Under the pieces are notes generated by a model. That model searched no databases. It saw only the letters and a program-made list of their open reading frames with translations, and was not told the origin of the DNA. This document shows, piece by piece, positions 38,721 to 50,608 of a stretch of DNA of 64,000 nucleotides (position 1 is its first letter; every line of letters starts with the position of its first letter). Both the position numbers and the translations under genes were made by a program. Origin of the DNA: Irpex lacteus (taxonomy: Eukaryota > Basidiomycota > Agaricomycetes > Polyporales > Irpicaceae); contig MQVO02000002.1 of assembly GCA_001986395.2 (NCBI GenBank), forward strand, positions 1,922,001 to 1,986,000, in the 5' to 3' direction.

Positions 38721-40277
38721 ATGTTGCATTCTCGTTTCAACTCACTTCGTAGCCTGCCAGTTGCGGGTGGCTTACTGTTAGGTGTGTGTGGTGGAGGTTA
38801 CCTCACCTCGAAAAACCCGCGCCGGTATACACCCCAGGATTCATCACAGTCAACTGCCAAGCCTAATACTGTCGCGGATGAAATTCGGGACACTCTAAGA
38901 ATAGTCCAGGCCCCAATACTAGTCGCGAAGGATGCCCCTTCACAGAACGCAACCAGCAGCGAATACTTGGGCATATTCTCGCGATTGGCGGAACGTCAAC
39001 AGTCCGTTCTTCCTCCGCCCGGCTCAGGTGTTGTTAGATACGACGTTGCGCAAATAGCCAGGTCTGTCTTCACTTGCGTCGTATATTCAGGCTCACAATC
39101 GAGCTCATAGACGTTCAGCAACAATCCTATCGAGGATGATCACGCGGAGTATGTAGCACCGGTACTGAATGGTTATTGGTCGCTGTTTGGTATCTTTGAT
39201 GGACACAGTGGTTGGGAGACAAGCACATGGCTCCGAGAGAATCTCCTGGTGGCAGTAACAGGCAGATTGGCAGACCTCTACGACCGCATCAAGGCGACTC
39301 AGTCTCCGTCGGCAGAGCCTCTCTCCGATGATGTCGAGACCGTCTTCAAGGATACCTTCAAGGAGGTTGACGATCATATCGTCTACTCAGCACTGGAGCT
39401 CGCGATGTCCACGTCCTCCAAATACGAGGCCACAAATGTCCTCGCCCCTGCGTACGCGGGCTCGTGTGCATTAGTCTCGTTTTATGACTCGAATACTCGA
39501 CGCCTTTTCGTTGCCCTAACCGGCGACTCTCGCGCTGTACTTGGGCGCCGAGTTGTGGATGACGAAGGCAAAGCAGTACGGTACGATGTTCACGAGCTCT
39601 CAGTAGACCAGAATGCGTACAATGCTGCGGAGGAGGCTAGACTGCACGCACAACACCCCGGTGAAGTTGTAGTCAAGAACGGACGTGTGCTCGGATGGGG
39701 AGTAGCCCGTGCCTTTGGCGATGCCCGGATGAAGTGGAGTGTAGATACGCAGAAGTATCTCAAAGCTACGCTTCTCGGCCGTTCTGTGTTCCCGAACCTG
39801 AAGACCCCGCCATACTTCACTGCTGAGCCCGAAGTGGTGTCGATTGAGATACGGCCCGGAGACTTCCTTATCATGGCCAGCGACGGCCTTTGGGAGGCAC
39901 TGACCAACGAAGAAGCAGTTGGCCTCACAGGCTTGTGGCTGCATACTCGGGGACAGAGCGTCAGAACTCCAGTACCAGGCGTTGTTATGCCGTCAGAGCT
40001 ACCCGTTAACTATCCTGAAGAATACGATGACAAGACTGTACGGTATAGGCATTGGAACGTGGAGAAGCATTTCGTTGATGCGGACTCGAATGCCGCTACG
40101 CATCTTATTCGGAATGCTTTGGGCGGGGCAGATGAGGACCTGGTCGCTGCTCTGCTCAGCATGCGTTCTTCAAGAGCGAGATCCTATTAGTAAGCATTGC
40201 ACATATCGCGTATAAATATATCAACTGACATAAATTTCAGTGATGATATAACGGCTACAGTGGTGTTCTTCGACTAG
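38721..40277 (+). CDS. PP2C-family protein phosphatase, mitochondrial PDP-like
   Basis: The ATG at 38721 gives MLHSRFNSLRSLPVAGG, an Arg/Ser start plus hydrophobic stretch typical of a mitochondrial presequence. Intron 1 is 39062-39118 (57 nt), joining IAS to NNPIEDDHAEY. PP2C motifs follow: FGIFDGHSGWETSTWL (metal-binding Asp in DGH), YAGSCALVSFYD, VALTGDSRAVLGRR, GRVLGWGVARAFGDARMKW, IEIRPGDFLIMASDGLWEAL, and the last Asp in DDITATVVFFD. The final exon is reached by a GTAAGC intron at about 40190-40240; stop 40275-40277. Length (~500 residues) and the mitochondrial head fit the Ptc5/Ptc6 (pyruvate dehydrogenase phosphatase) branch. That family dephosphorylates the E1-alpha subunit. All metal ligands appear intact. 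Confidence 0.9.
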
Positions 40278-41690
40278 CCATATTCTAACGTGTTGGAACA
40301 ATTTTCCGGAGCTGGCGTATTCGCTGGTGACTAGCCAAAGCATGTGTGTTTGATCATTGAACTCGAAGCTCATTTTCCATCCTTGTGAGTACTGCATCGG
40401 CAACGCATGCTACCACTGATAATCCGTTCGCGACCTGCGTCCTGCTGAATTACTATGCGTACCCAGGAAGCTGCGGGCGGTGAAGACCACATGCCGCTAT
40501 TTCTACATCTATATTCACCCAAGGGTTCTATTTCTTGCTATTCCTTGTCTTCATACTATCAGCGGGGAACTGAATTGCCTTGTACGGCGCGGGAAGTATG
40601 CTAACGTGTGCTACTCATGCAGGCCGGATGCGATGCATGCTTTCTAGGACCCCCAAACCACTTCAGTGACTTTGCTTGATAAGGCAGTGTCAGCGGTTAA
40701 AGTCATTCCGAGCTTCGTGGCGTTGCATCTGCCTTCTTCGCTTCCCCGGAATTTCCTACATCTCGGGAATGAGACAGGCCAATTGACTGGCGTACATTTC
40801 TTCTGATCTACGGAGACATCGACTCCGATGCAATTGCTATCTCTAGGACACGGCCATACCCCAGGTCATGATAAGCAACAACTTCTGGAGCTCCATACTT
40901 CTTGCGCCGTGTGCACGAAGAAGTGTGAGTGTTCGAGGCGACCCACTACCTACATATGGGCTCGTTATGCGATGTCGAGGTAAGTTCTCTGTGTCTACTG
41001 CATAAGCCCGGCTGAAAATGCTCACTGTGGTGCTGCATAATGCGTAGAAACGTTGCCAGTCTACTTATGCGGATGGGCGGCGGGATATAATGTTGAAGGC
41101 ACTGATGTCCGACGCACAACAATGTTGAACACGCGCGGTACATCAATCGTTCATGTGGTCGCTGTGAAGGTGCCGCCTGGTGCAGCATGCAGACAAGTGA
41201 AGAGGTTGCGCTTCTTTGACGCGACGTTGACATGTCTGACGGTCTGTACCCGCGGCACAACTACATGAGAGCCTCATGGGAGCAGATGGTAGCACTTCAG
41301 CTTGCCAATACCACTCGCCTGGCAACTGATATGCCTGGCGCTTATCTCCCTCGTTGTCTGTTTGAGGTTAGTTCTCCTGTACCATCGTCATAGCATAACA
41401 ACAATTAACTGCCGTATGCGGAGCACAGCTGTTCCATCGCAACGTTCCTTCTAGTCGTGTGCATCGTGAACGGATGTTCTGCAAGTGATTGACGCCAGAT
41501 GCCGCTGCTCAGCAGGTGCTTCCATAGGCTATGCATCGCTCTACCATGCAACTCTACTAGACAGATACCATGTGCGGCAACCGACATCACCATGTGTCTT
41601 TATCTCAATCCAGCTCATGAGGGAAGGCGCGAAAGTCATAGAAGGTGGATCCATGAAAGTAGGCCATCACGTCGATAAAGAATCCAAATG
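40278..41690. other. Intergenic, about 1.4 kb
   Basis: No supported gene. Several sub-100-residue frames on both strands lack motifs. The right end merges into the promoter of the S53 gene. Confidence 0.5.
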
Positions 41691-41790
41691 GCCAATGGTA
41701 TATAAAGGCAAGTAACAACCCCTCTATTCTTCAAGGTCCTCATCCTCAGCCCATCTCTCTCAGAGCCAGCACCTCTCTCTCGCAGACAAG
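41691..41790 (+). promoter_or_regulatory. CCAAT/TATA promoter of the intact S53 gene
   Basis: GGCCAATGG at 41690-41698 runs directly into TATATAAAGG at 41699-41708, 83 bp before the ATG at 41791. A CT-rich leader follows (CATCTCTCTCAGAGCC and CTCTCTCTCGCAG). This is a textbook strong fungal core promoter. The interrupted paralogue has no matching TATA box, only the same GACAAGATGG start context. Confidence 0.7.
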
Positions 41791-43828
41791 ATGGTCTCAC
41801 GATTCCTCGTTCTCTCCGCCCTCTTCTCGCTTGCTTTGGCCAAGCCCCATGCTCGTAACTTGAAGGTTCACGAGTTCCTCGAGCAGGCACCATCCGGCTT
41901 TGTTAAGACCGGTGCTGCAGATGCAGACACTCAAATCAAGCTCAGGATTGCTCTCGTACAGAACAACCCCAACGGGCTCATCGACGCGTTGTACGCCGTC
42001 AGCTCGCCCGACAGCGCCACTTACGGCGAGCACCTCAGCAAGGAGGAGGTGCGTCTTGCATGTGCCAGAAGTTACCAATTTCACGCTAACCGCGGCTATA
42101 TTAAAAGGTCGAAAAATTCGTCGCTCCTGCCCAGGAGTCCGTCGATGCCGTGAACACTTGGCTCAAGGAAGTTGGAGTCTCTGCTACTGCTATTTCTCCC
42201 GCCGGAGACTGGCTCAGTGTCTCTATCCCCGTGAGCAAGGCCAACGAGCTCCTTGACGCCGACTTCTCGGTCTACAAGCACACCGATACTGGCAAGGAGG
42301 CGATCCGTACGTTGAGTTACTCCATCCCCAAGGAGCTTGACGGCCACCTTGACTTTGTTCACCCACTATTACGTGAGTTGACTGCCGTCCCGCACCGGGA
42401 AGCCGATATTAATTAGTATTTCTAGCTTCCCCAACCCTCATGGTCTCCGCCCTGTCATTTCCTCCCCTGCCACCAAGGCAATCCGCCGCGAGATCGATAC
42501 CGTAGAGCCTCTTGCTACATGCTCTTCTTCGGGCATCACTCCTTCCTGCGTGCTCTCTCTCTATGGAATCCCTTCCACTTTGGCCAAGTCCTCCTCCAAC
42601 CAGCTCGCTGTGAGCGGCTTCATTGACCAGTTCGCTAACCAAGCGGACTTGACGGTATGTTTACCCTGCAATCTGGACCTCGGCCTCAACTGACGCAACC
42701 ACTGCAGACCTTCTTGAAGAGGTTCCGCACGGACTTGTCTTCCAGCACTAAGTTCACCCTGCAAACCCTCGACGGAGGCTCAAACCCGCAGCAAGGCAGC
42801 GAGGCTGGCGTGGAGGCCGTGAGTTTTCTATACAGAAGCTAAGGTATAGCAATATCTGACGGCTCAACCTTCAGAACCTTGATATCCAATACACTGTCGG
42901 CATTGCTTCTGGTGTCCCGACCACCTTCATTTCCGTAGGAGACAACTTCCAGGACGGTGATCTCGAGGGCTTCTTGGACATCATCAACTTCTTGCTCAAC
43001 GAGTCCAACCCTCCTCAAGTCCTGACTACCAGCTACGGTCAAAACGAGAACACCATCTCTCGCTCGCTCGCCAAGTGTGTCTCATTCTCCTTTTCAATCA
43101 CCAGCATGGACTGACAGAGCCTTCCTTGAATAGCAACCTTTGCAACGCTTATGCCCAGCTCGGCGCCCGTGGAACTTCCATCCTATTTGCTTCTGGTGAT
43201 GGCGGCGTTTCCGGCTCTCAGTCGAGCAGCTGCAGCAAGTTTGTTGCCACCTTCCCCTCAGGATGCCCCTTGTGAGTATCGTTGTCTTACTATATACAAA
43301 CACTCTTCTCATGTTCATTATAGCATGACTTCCGTCGGTGCTACCCAGCTCTCTGGCACTTCCAGCGAGACTGCCGCCGATTTCTCTTCGGGTGGATTCT
43401 CCAACTACTTCGGTACTCCCTCCTACCAGTCTTCCGCTGTCAAGAGCTACCTCTCCGCCATTGGCTCTACCAACAGCGGCAAGTTTAACACCTCTGGCCG
43501 TGCATACCCCGACGTTTCTGCCATCGGCACCAACCTCGAGATCGTCGTCGACGGTCAGCTTGAGGGCGTTGATGGAACCAGCTGCTCCAGCCCCATCTTC
43601 GCCTCCGTCGTCTCTCTCCTCAACGACCAGCTCATCTCTGCTGGCAAGAGCCCCCTCGGCTTCCTCAACCCCTTCTTGTACGCCAACCCCAGTGCCTTCC
43701 ACGATGTCACCAGCGGTTCAAACCCTGGATGCAACACCAACGGATTCAGTGCTCGCACTGGATGGGACCCCGTCACTGGTCTCGGCACGCCTAACTTTGC
43801 TGCTCTCAAGACGGCGGCTGGCCTTTAA
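41791..43828 (+). CDS. Secreted S53 peptidase (sedolisin / tripeptidyl-peptidase), intact
   Basis: The ATG at 41791 gives the signal peptide MVSRFLVLSALFSLALAKPH. The prodomain includes IKLRIALVQNNPNGLIDAL and GEHLSKEEV. The mature part carries the catalytic Glu and Asp, split by an intron (GVEA-NLDIQYT), the oxyanion Asp in FASGDGGVSG, and the nucleophile Ser in GTSCSSPIFASV. The Ca2+-binding tail is HDVTSG, an SNPGCNTN segment and GWDPVTGLGTPNF; stop at 43826-43828. Introns are GT-AG throughout, at the same places as in the 19.7 kb paralogue, including a ~58-nt intron at about 43074-43133 where the paralogue carries a transposon. About 560 residues. Secreted acid peptidase that cuts tripeptides or internal bonds for nutrient uptake. 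Confidence 0.93.
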
Positions 43829-44096
43829 ACTATGACTATTTCTGTGGATCAACTGGAAGTCGCAATGACAATGTATTCTTAGTGGAGTTCTTGAACTCTG
43901 GAAATGCATGTACTAGGGACTTAATTGCAAAATTATAGGGCAATGCTGCTTTTGACGTTACTTGGGGAACTCTTGAATACTCTACAGATGAATTCAGAGT
44001 CAGTGCATTGTGCTCATTCTCTTCTCTCACCTCAACGCTGTGCTAAATTTGTTAGCTCAATTTCGAGGCGGTGTGCGCTAGAAACTCAGCTACTGT

Positions 44097-45083
44097 ATGT
44101 TGGGGGACCGTCGACGTCGCGCTAATTTCGATGATGATCAGGCACGAGCAAGCACGCTGACAGGAAGGCATTGCATTGTGAAAACAGGTGCACATAAGGC
44201 AGCCGTAGCTACATCTAATAGCCGAATGCTCCTCAACGAGTACGTCCGCAGCAAAACGCATCGTCGCCCTTCAGCTAGCATGTCTTTAAATTCCGTTTCT
44301 CCTGGTACCAAAACAATTCAAGATGCTGCCTATCCAGGGATGCAGCACTTAGCAGAGGAGAAGATGGGAGACGTGTTAGTATTCAGGGCGGATGGAGCTT
44401 CAGGCTGTACGAGGCTTTGGTCGCCATATAGCAGAAGGACATACTACACGATCGTCGAGGATGGATCCAGAACGAGCATCTACAAAGGAGGTGGAGATGA
44501 TCTCCACTTTGGAAACAGGTCAGAACATCTGGCTACCGTCACAACGGCGGTCTCTGGGGAGGGACGTTTGCGAAGTGCCGTACGTAGTTGGGTAGAGGCG
44601 CTCCCCCGATTCACAAATTCTACGAACAAGGCAGAGCAAGTCGACATGGGCCCACGGGACATATATAACACTATCGAGAAACACAACCTGAACACGAGTG
44701 TCGATGTCGATGAGAAGGACGTCCGTGGAGAGCCTGCTAACAACGCGGAGTCCACTGCAACGTCTCATAAAGACCTAACATCGACACGCACTCATGCGAA
44801 CGACACACGAGATGATATCGTCTTGATTACGCTGAGTGATAAGGCAATGTCGAATATTGGCGGCAGTCTCAAGGTGGAAGAGAATTCGTAAGTCCCACCT
44901 ATAAATAACGACACGGAATGTCACTGACCATGACGACTTCCTCAAATTACCAGAATAACTGTAACGTATCAAAGAGAAGTGTATTCCTTGCGCCTAGGAG
45001 AGCACGGAGAGCCATCTGTTCGTAGCAGTCTTTATCATACGGCTTCTCGACTTACCGCTGATCGAACCAATTCGAACATATGA
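44097..45083 (+). CDS. Unknown protein, two exons
   Basis: An uninterrupted frame from the ATG at 44097 (MLGDRRRRANFDDDQARAS) runs to a consensus donor at 44888 (GTAAGT). A 66-nt intron ends at 44953 (TTACCAG) and has a CTGAC branch motif. The second exon gives SITVTYQREVYSLRLGEHGE and ends SNI, stop at 45081-45083. The product is about 308 residues, hydrophilic, with no signal peptide or TM helix. A middle segment, TRLWSPYSRRTYYTIVEDGS, is the most structured-looking part. No family recognised. The good intron supports reality; an upstream first exon cannot be excluded. Confidence 0.45.
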
Positions 45084-45574
45084 CAGTTATATGCTCTAAG
45101 GGGCAGTGGCAGTCAGGTTATGTGGGTAAGGCCGCAAAGAAAAGCTATGGAAATTGATAGTCGCATGATGGAAGAGACGTATTTTGAGAACCCCTTCGTC
45201 ACATTTTGTCCGGAGGTGAGGCCGTTTTTGGATGCAATCATCATCGCTCTCGTGGTGTGGGAGAAGAAGGCACGAACATCTGTTGTTGGAAATTAGACTC
45301 GTTGTATTGCCGTGGTCATCTACGCACTTTATGTTATTTCTAATTATAACATTTGCAACTGCTTCGACATGCAGTGTGAGGACAAAGATGTACATGTGCT
45401 GGCGATTAAGTCAATACCGAAACGAGATCGGTTCAGATTGACGATCATGCGCGAACCGATCCGGCTCGGGAGAGTCGCACGTGATCCGAGGCCAACCATC
45501 GGCCTTCGTCCGTCGCGTTCGTTGCTTTCCTCGGCCACAACGTCGACCACCGCACTCCTCCAACAACTCATGCA
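45084..45574. other. Intergenic, shugoshin promoter side
   Basis: 490 bp, no gene supported. Confidence 0.4.
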
Positions 45575-47541
45575 ATGAGCAGAAGACAATCGCGAGTGTC
45601 AGTTGATACTCGACAGAACGACACTCTCCTCGAATTCGAAAACTGTGGGTGGTCGCTCAATTTGGTTCGATCTCCACGACTAACTTGCTATCGAACACGC
45701 TGCAGTCAAGAAGAAGTTTCTACTGGCAAACAAACATATTACGAAGTAAGAAGATGTTTTACTATTGCTGTTGGCTCACATATTCATTGAACGGATGCGC
45801 AGACTCAACTCGACACTGAGCGTTCGTATCGAAGAGCTGAACGCCCAGATTTCTACCCTCTATGTTGAGAACCTACGGCTGCGCGCCTCAGAGATAGCGC
45901 TAGCTTCGCAGCTGAAGAAGGAGCGAGAGAAGTCAAGAAAGGTGTTGGCGGATGCAGAGAATGCGGTGAGTGTGCCTTCGTCTGAGCATTCGATGTAGCT
46001 CACGGGCATGAGACAGACACACTCTCTGATGAAGCACCTTGGCCTCATACGGAAGTCGTTCAATGTATCGCGCCAAACATCTACCACACCAGAGCCCCCA
46101 CCTCCACCGCGCGCACGTCGTCCCATCCCAAACCTCGACGCCTCACCAACAGTTCCCCGCTTGGCTAGGCCACCGACTATACCAGGGATAACTGAAGATG
46201 ATGAGAACGAGGCCATAATGCTTGACGAAGAAGTTGTACCGAGCCCCACGCCACAGAGGCGGAAGAGTAAGCCGCGAGCGTCGATGGTTCATGCGAAGGA
46301 GGAGGTGGCGTTGATACAGTTTGACGAAGACCTAAACAAGGCCGGGAAGAGGAAACCTACTCGTCGACAGAGCGGTCTCCTTACGACGAAAATGGCAGTC
46401 ACTGTAGCTGAAGTAGTCACTCCACGACCGCCTAGTCCTGCGTTCGGATCGCCGCTGCGCAGAGATGCTGCGTTGGAAGAAGAGGACGAAGTGATCGCAG
46501 CCATCGGTGTACCTGAACCAATGGACGAGGACGAGGATGAGGAGCCGACAGTGATGACAATTACTCGCAGGGATAAAAAGAGGAAGCAGAAGGACCCAGA
46601 TGAACGTGAAAAGATCGGGAGAAGGAGGGAGACCCAGCTGTTGTTGAGAGCAGCCGAAGGGACCGAGAGAAGAGAAGAGCAAGGGATTCCGACGAAGTGT
46701 CTAATCCATTCGAAGCAAAGAAACCCAAGTTGAAGGATGTTACCAACTCTCCACCGCCACGCCCATCTCTCGCCACTCTAGAGATCCCTCAAGGTTTGTA
46801 TTATAATCTGCTACTGTGCTGAATCAGATGGATGCTAAATCTATTTCTCCAGATCGTGACCGCCAGCGTACTTCAGATTCCGAGCCGCCGCTAACATCGT
46901 CATCTACCTCGACTGCGGCAGCCCGCAACTTCCTTACACCTGCCAGCACTACAGCTACGCCTCACCCTCGGTATACCATCGGACGTGAAGCCTCACTCAG
47001 TCTATTCCGCGAATCAAGCCCCGCAGACCCTGCGGCAGAAGCGGAACCACAACCCTCTGGCCGCGAACGGCGAGTACGAAAAAGCGTTAACTATGCTGAA
47101 CCGAAATTGAATACGTGAGTCGACGTCAGTCTATTGACAATCAAAGCTAATTCCATCAACAGCAAGATGAGGAAGCCTGATCCGCCCCCTTCAACATCGA
47201 CCAGTAAACGCGGTAGCTCTGCATCTGAGGCAGCAGCGTCGCGGAAGTCCATGGCAGATATGCCTGCCATCGCTCCATCTTTGGGTTCTGGTGATACCGC
47301 CGCCAGCCAACCACAATTCGTCGCAGGAGTGAAGCGCAAGAAGTCGCGGGTCTATGTTCCTATTGACGAAGAAGAGGAGAGCGAAGGAGCACAAGCCGAT
47401 GCTGAGTACGGTGGACTACGTGCTGATAGTTCGAGTGGATGGGTCAATGACTCGCGGCGGCGAAGTGCTGCACATCATGCATCAACGTCAAGGCGCATTG
47501 ATACCGGCGATGAACTTCGACGGCATAGTATGGCTGTCTAA
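45575..47541 (+). CDS. SGO1: Shugoshin (centromeric cohesin protector)
   Basis: The ATG at 45575 gives MSRRQSRVSVDTRQND and LLEFEN. A 5' intron leads to the exon FKKKFLLANKHITK, and after another intron LNSTLSVRIEELNAQIST, together the N-terminal shugoshin coiled coil that recruits PP2A-B56. The middle is disordered with proline runs and acidic patches. The C-terminal basic shugoshin motif reads GRERRVRKSVNYAEP, then KLNT and, after an intron, KMRKP; it binds phosphorylated H2A. Stop at 47539-47541. Shugoshin shields cohesin at centromeres from separase. The reading frame shifts near 46609-46612 (a run of four A): downstream DSDEVSNPFEAKKPKL needs one more base. No plausible intron explains this, so it is a 1-nt lesion or a sequence error. 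Confidence 0.88.
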
Positions 47542-47951
47542 CACTCTTATGGAATTCCTATCTTCCTTTCTTCTGCCTTCACGATACGTCATGATCACCT
47601 ACCCGCATGAACCCTACTCTATGCCTCTTTTTATGCGAACTCCGGGTCATTCTACATTTATATTGTAAAGCCTATGCGGATTCCTTTCGCGCATTTGTTT
47701 ATTGTACATAGCACTTACTTCTTTCTTCAATCGTTTATAGCTGGGTTGAAACCACTCATTCGGGTGCAGAGTGGCATAAATAGGTTTCATACAGACTTTA
47801 CGGATACCGATAGGTAAATATTGAAATTAATCGCATGACAGGCACATATAGCGAACTTTGTACACTTAGTCCCATGAGTATACGGTAGTCGTTCTGGGTG
47901 AAGGGACAATGTGGCACGTCAGATCGGGAATCTTGAATTCCTCGTGCAATA
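47542..47951. other. Convergent 3' region
   Basis: 410 bp AT-rich 3' flank of shugoshin and of the minus-strand gene that follows; nothing else seen. Confidence 0.4.
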
Positions 47952-49102
47952 TCACGCTTGATTGCGACTACAAGCAGGGCATAGTTCGTCGATCTGAGGA
48001 GCTTTGATATTCGTCAGAAGCTGACATTGAGGTTGGATCGCGGTTGACCTACAATACTGTTCGGATGGCTGGCGGCTATGAATGATGTCAGCGATATGTA
48101 CCTCGAGCAGTGAACCTTGAAATATACAGACTATTGCCAACACGTTTGTCTGCACTGGGCCCCAGTACAATCAACAGGGTGCCTGGGGCTGAATTTGCAT
48201 TTAACGCTATCACATGTGATCTTTCGTACGCATCAGCCGAAGTGCTGAATTGGAGACGGTCTGTGTGCTCTAAACCGACCATTTCGTCTGGCTGCAAAGT
48301 ACGTCACGGATAAATAATAGGATGAAGCGGTATATGTTAACAGTAGCTCACCATTCCATATGCATGGCCGCAACGGCGGTACACATAGCAAATTCTACGT
48401 CGTGTTAAACTAAGCCATCTGGTGAAAGAATTCGGCACTCACTGTCTTCTGTGACACATGGTAGAGCTCTCGAAGGGAAGGCGAACTGAGAAGTAGATGG
48501 GATGTCTGCAGCTGAAGCCCCAGTACCACCCCTCTGACTACGCCTAGATATACTCGCCCGGGGAAGAACTACTCTCAGTCTCGTCGGAGCTCAGATTGCA
48601 AAAAGAAAGAAAAAAACAACTGAGACAGGGAGTGCGGCCGTCAGCCTAATCCTTGACGGTGAGCTATTCTAAACAACCACAGCGTCAAGAAGTTCATCTA
48701 TGACGAGTAATCTGTTGATACAAACATCCTGCGTGTAAGCACTCAAAGCACAACGGAAGGGAGACCCGGCGTACCCTCTATGAGCTTCATCGAGACCGGC
48801 GTGGTAGTTCGAAGAATAATAGACGGTCTGCTGTAAGGATCAGGCCAATGGTAGATGAACTTAATGATCTGTAGCGGGTCGGACCCTGTCAGCGTGCCAG
48901 ATGGAAAGGATTGCTCTCCAAGCAGGAACAGCTTCATTAGAAGCGTTCCCCGGACATGCACGGCGGAGGGCATTCCTTGTCCACGGCATTGTTGTATAAC
49001 CGATTTCGTGGGTAGATGGTTATCTCTATACGCTTCGTACCTCTCTCGAAAGACGAGGACTCGGCAGTAGCCTGTTTCGAGGCGGATTGCTTTCGAGATC
49101 AT
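47952..49102 (-). CDS. Unknown, probable small zinc-binding protein(s)
   Basis: Minus-strand exons: the ATG at 49102 gives MISKAIRLETGYCRVLVFRE and a 119-residue frame to about 48743. Further pieces are ASAADIPSTSQFAFPSRALP near 48445-48535, RRRICYVYRRCGHAYGM at 48350-48400 and PDEMVGLEHTDRLQFSTSAD at 48110-48300. The last is KAPQIDELCPACSRNQ, stop at 47952. The Cys-His set CxnCGH...CPAC suggests a small zinc site, as in a group of uncharacterised basidiomycete proteins with RCGH and LCPAC motifs. Exon joining is unsure and there may be two genes (49102-48700 and 48540-47952). Confidence 0.35.
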
Positions 49103-49425
49103 CACCGTTGAGAGCAGGGACCGCGGAGCGCTTCGCTCTCTATTTGTGTGTATTTTTGATGTGATCGGGACGGTACAGAGCCCATGGCCAATGACTACCG
49201 CGTAAAATCGCAGAATCGAATGTCGAGAAGGTAAACCTATGGTTGTACTATTCTAGCCACGAGATAATTAGGTAGACCCACTCGCAACTTCCCCAAGAAT
49301 TATCAGCTTTTCTCTTTTCACAACACCTGCCGTTTTGAGACCGATTGCAGATTTGCGTTTGCCGCCCACACTTATTCCTGCTTCGACTACCACAGATTGA
49401 GCGCGATTACCTGCATGCCCAGGTG

Positions 49426-49970
49426 ATGTCCCCGTCAGGAAGCCTTGCCAAAGTGAAACAAAAAGGCAAAAAGCCCAAGACGTTTATCGAATCGAAGGTG
49501 AGATGATCCATGGCCTTCAATTCTCCGCGCTGATGATCAAGTTATGCGTTTAGGATACAGCGCTCGAGCTCGCTAGCGTGATTGCAGGCACTGTAGAGGA
49601 AAAATCAAACGAAAGGGCGGCCAAGAATCGACATGTATATCAGGTATGCTGATGGTGTAGTATCCAAGCATAGCCATAACTTATTGGCTGCTTTCGATAT
49701 GTGAAGACACCTGTGCGCTCCGACTCAAAAGCTCGGTCAGCATCCAGGGAAAAGTTGGTAAGCAGCTCACATCCACCTTACACTACCGATATTTATGTAT
49801 CGATCACGCAGAAACAAGTCAAGGACTCTTTGAAGGCCGAGAAGGCACGGGCAAAGCGAGAGAAATCGAAGGCGCGTAGAAGAGAAGCGGAGGGAGAAAC
49901 TTCGCGTTCGTCTGCGAAAAATGCCGCAAGCTCCGATACGCACAACAGGAAACGGGTTGCATTTGCATGA
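49426..49970 (+). CDS. Small basic, Lys/Arg-rich unknown protein
   Basis: The ATG at 49426 gives MSPSGSLAKVKQKGKKPKTF and IESK. Three GT-AG introns (near 49499-49553, 49644-49704 and 49757-49812) join TALELASVIAGTVEEKSNE, TPVRSDSKARSASREKL and KQVKDSLKAEKARAKREKSK. The protein is about 124 residues, ending NRKRVAFA at 49970, with a charged helix of the KAEKARAKREKSKARRRE type. Likely nuclear or nucleolar by composition; family unknown. Splice-site quality is good. Confidence 0.55.
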
Positions 49971-50608
49971 ATATCCTGGGCACAGACACATATTATCAGC
50001 ATGTCTCCAAGTAATAACATAACCTCGTTATTTCATCAAAAGACCTGCTGCCTAGGTCAATGGACTAAGATGTCAGTTGCCTTCGTTCAATTCTCATCTT
50101 TGTTATAGCTGATGTAACATGTGCCGCTCAGGGGTTTATTGCATATACAAAATCCCAGTACCGTGCCTCTTATACGTATTCTTGTACTTGACAAGGTATA
50201 TACTGCGTATGAGCTTCCCGCTCAAAGTCGTACGGGACATAGTCATCAGATACTTAATGTCGGATTAGCTGCGAGACTGTAGACAGCCGGAACTGCGATG
50301 AAGTCGACTGTTCGCGAAGTTTGGACAAGTATGTGTACAACACTAGGAGATCATGCATCGCTTCCTATGGCATCACACAAAGATGAGAGCGTTACGATCT
50401 AGAAGGGAAAGGCACCCTATCACTGGACATTTCACCTTTGGTCATTTCGTGATTCTCTCCGTCAGTCAATCCAGAGAATAACGTGCAACCAAACACGAAT
50501 TCGAAGTATTCAATAAGACTTTTACAGTATGATATCATGGGCGAAATAATCAAAGCGAGCGATATACAAGAAGCACCTCAAACGTATACTACTGTGTAAC
50601 AAGGCCAA
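49971..50608. other. Convergent 3' region
   Basis: 640 bp between two convergent genes; no gene supported. Confidence 0.4.
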
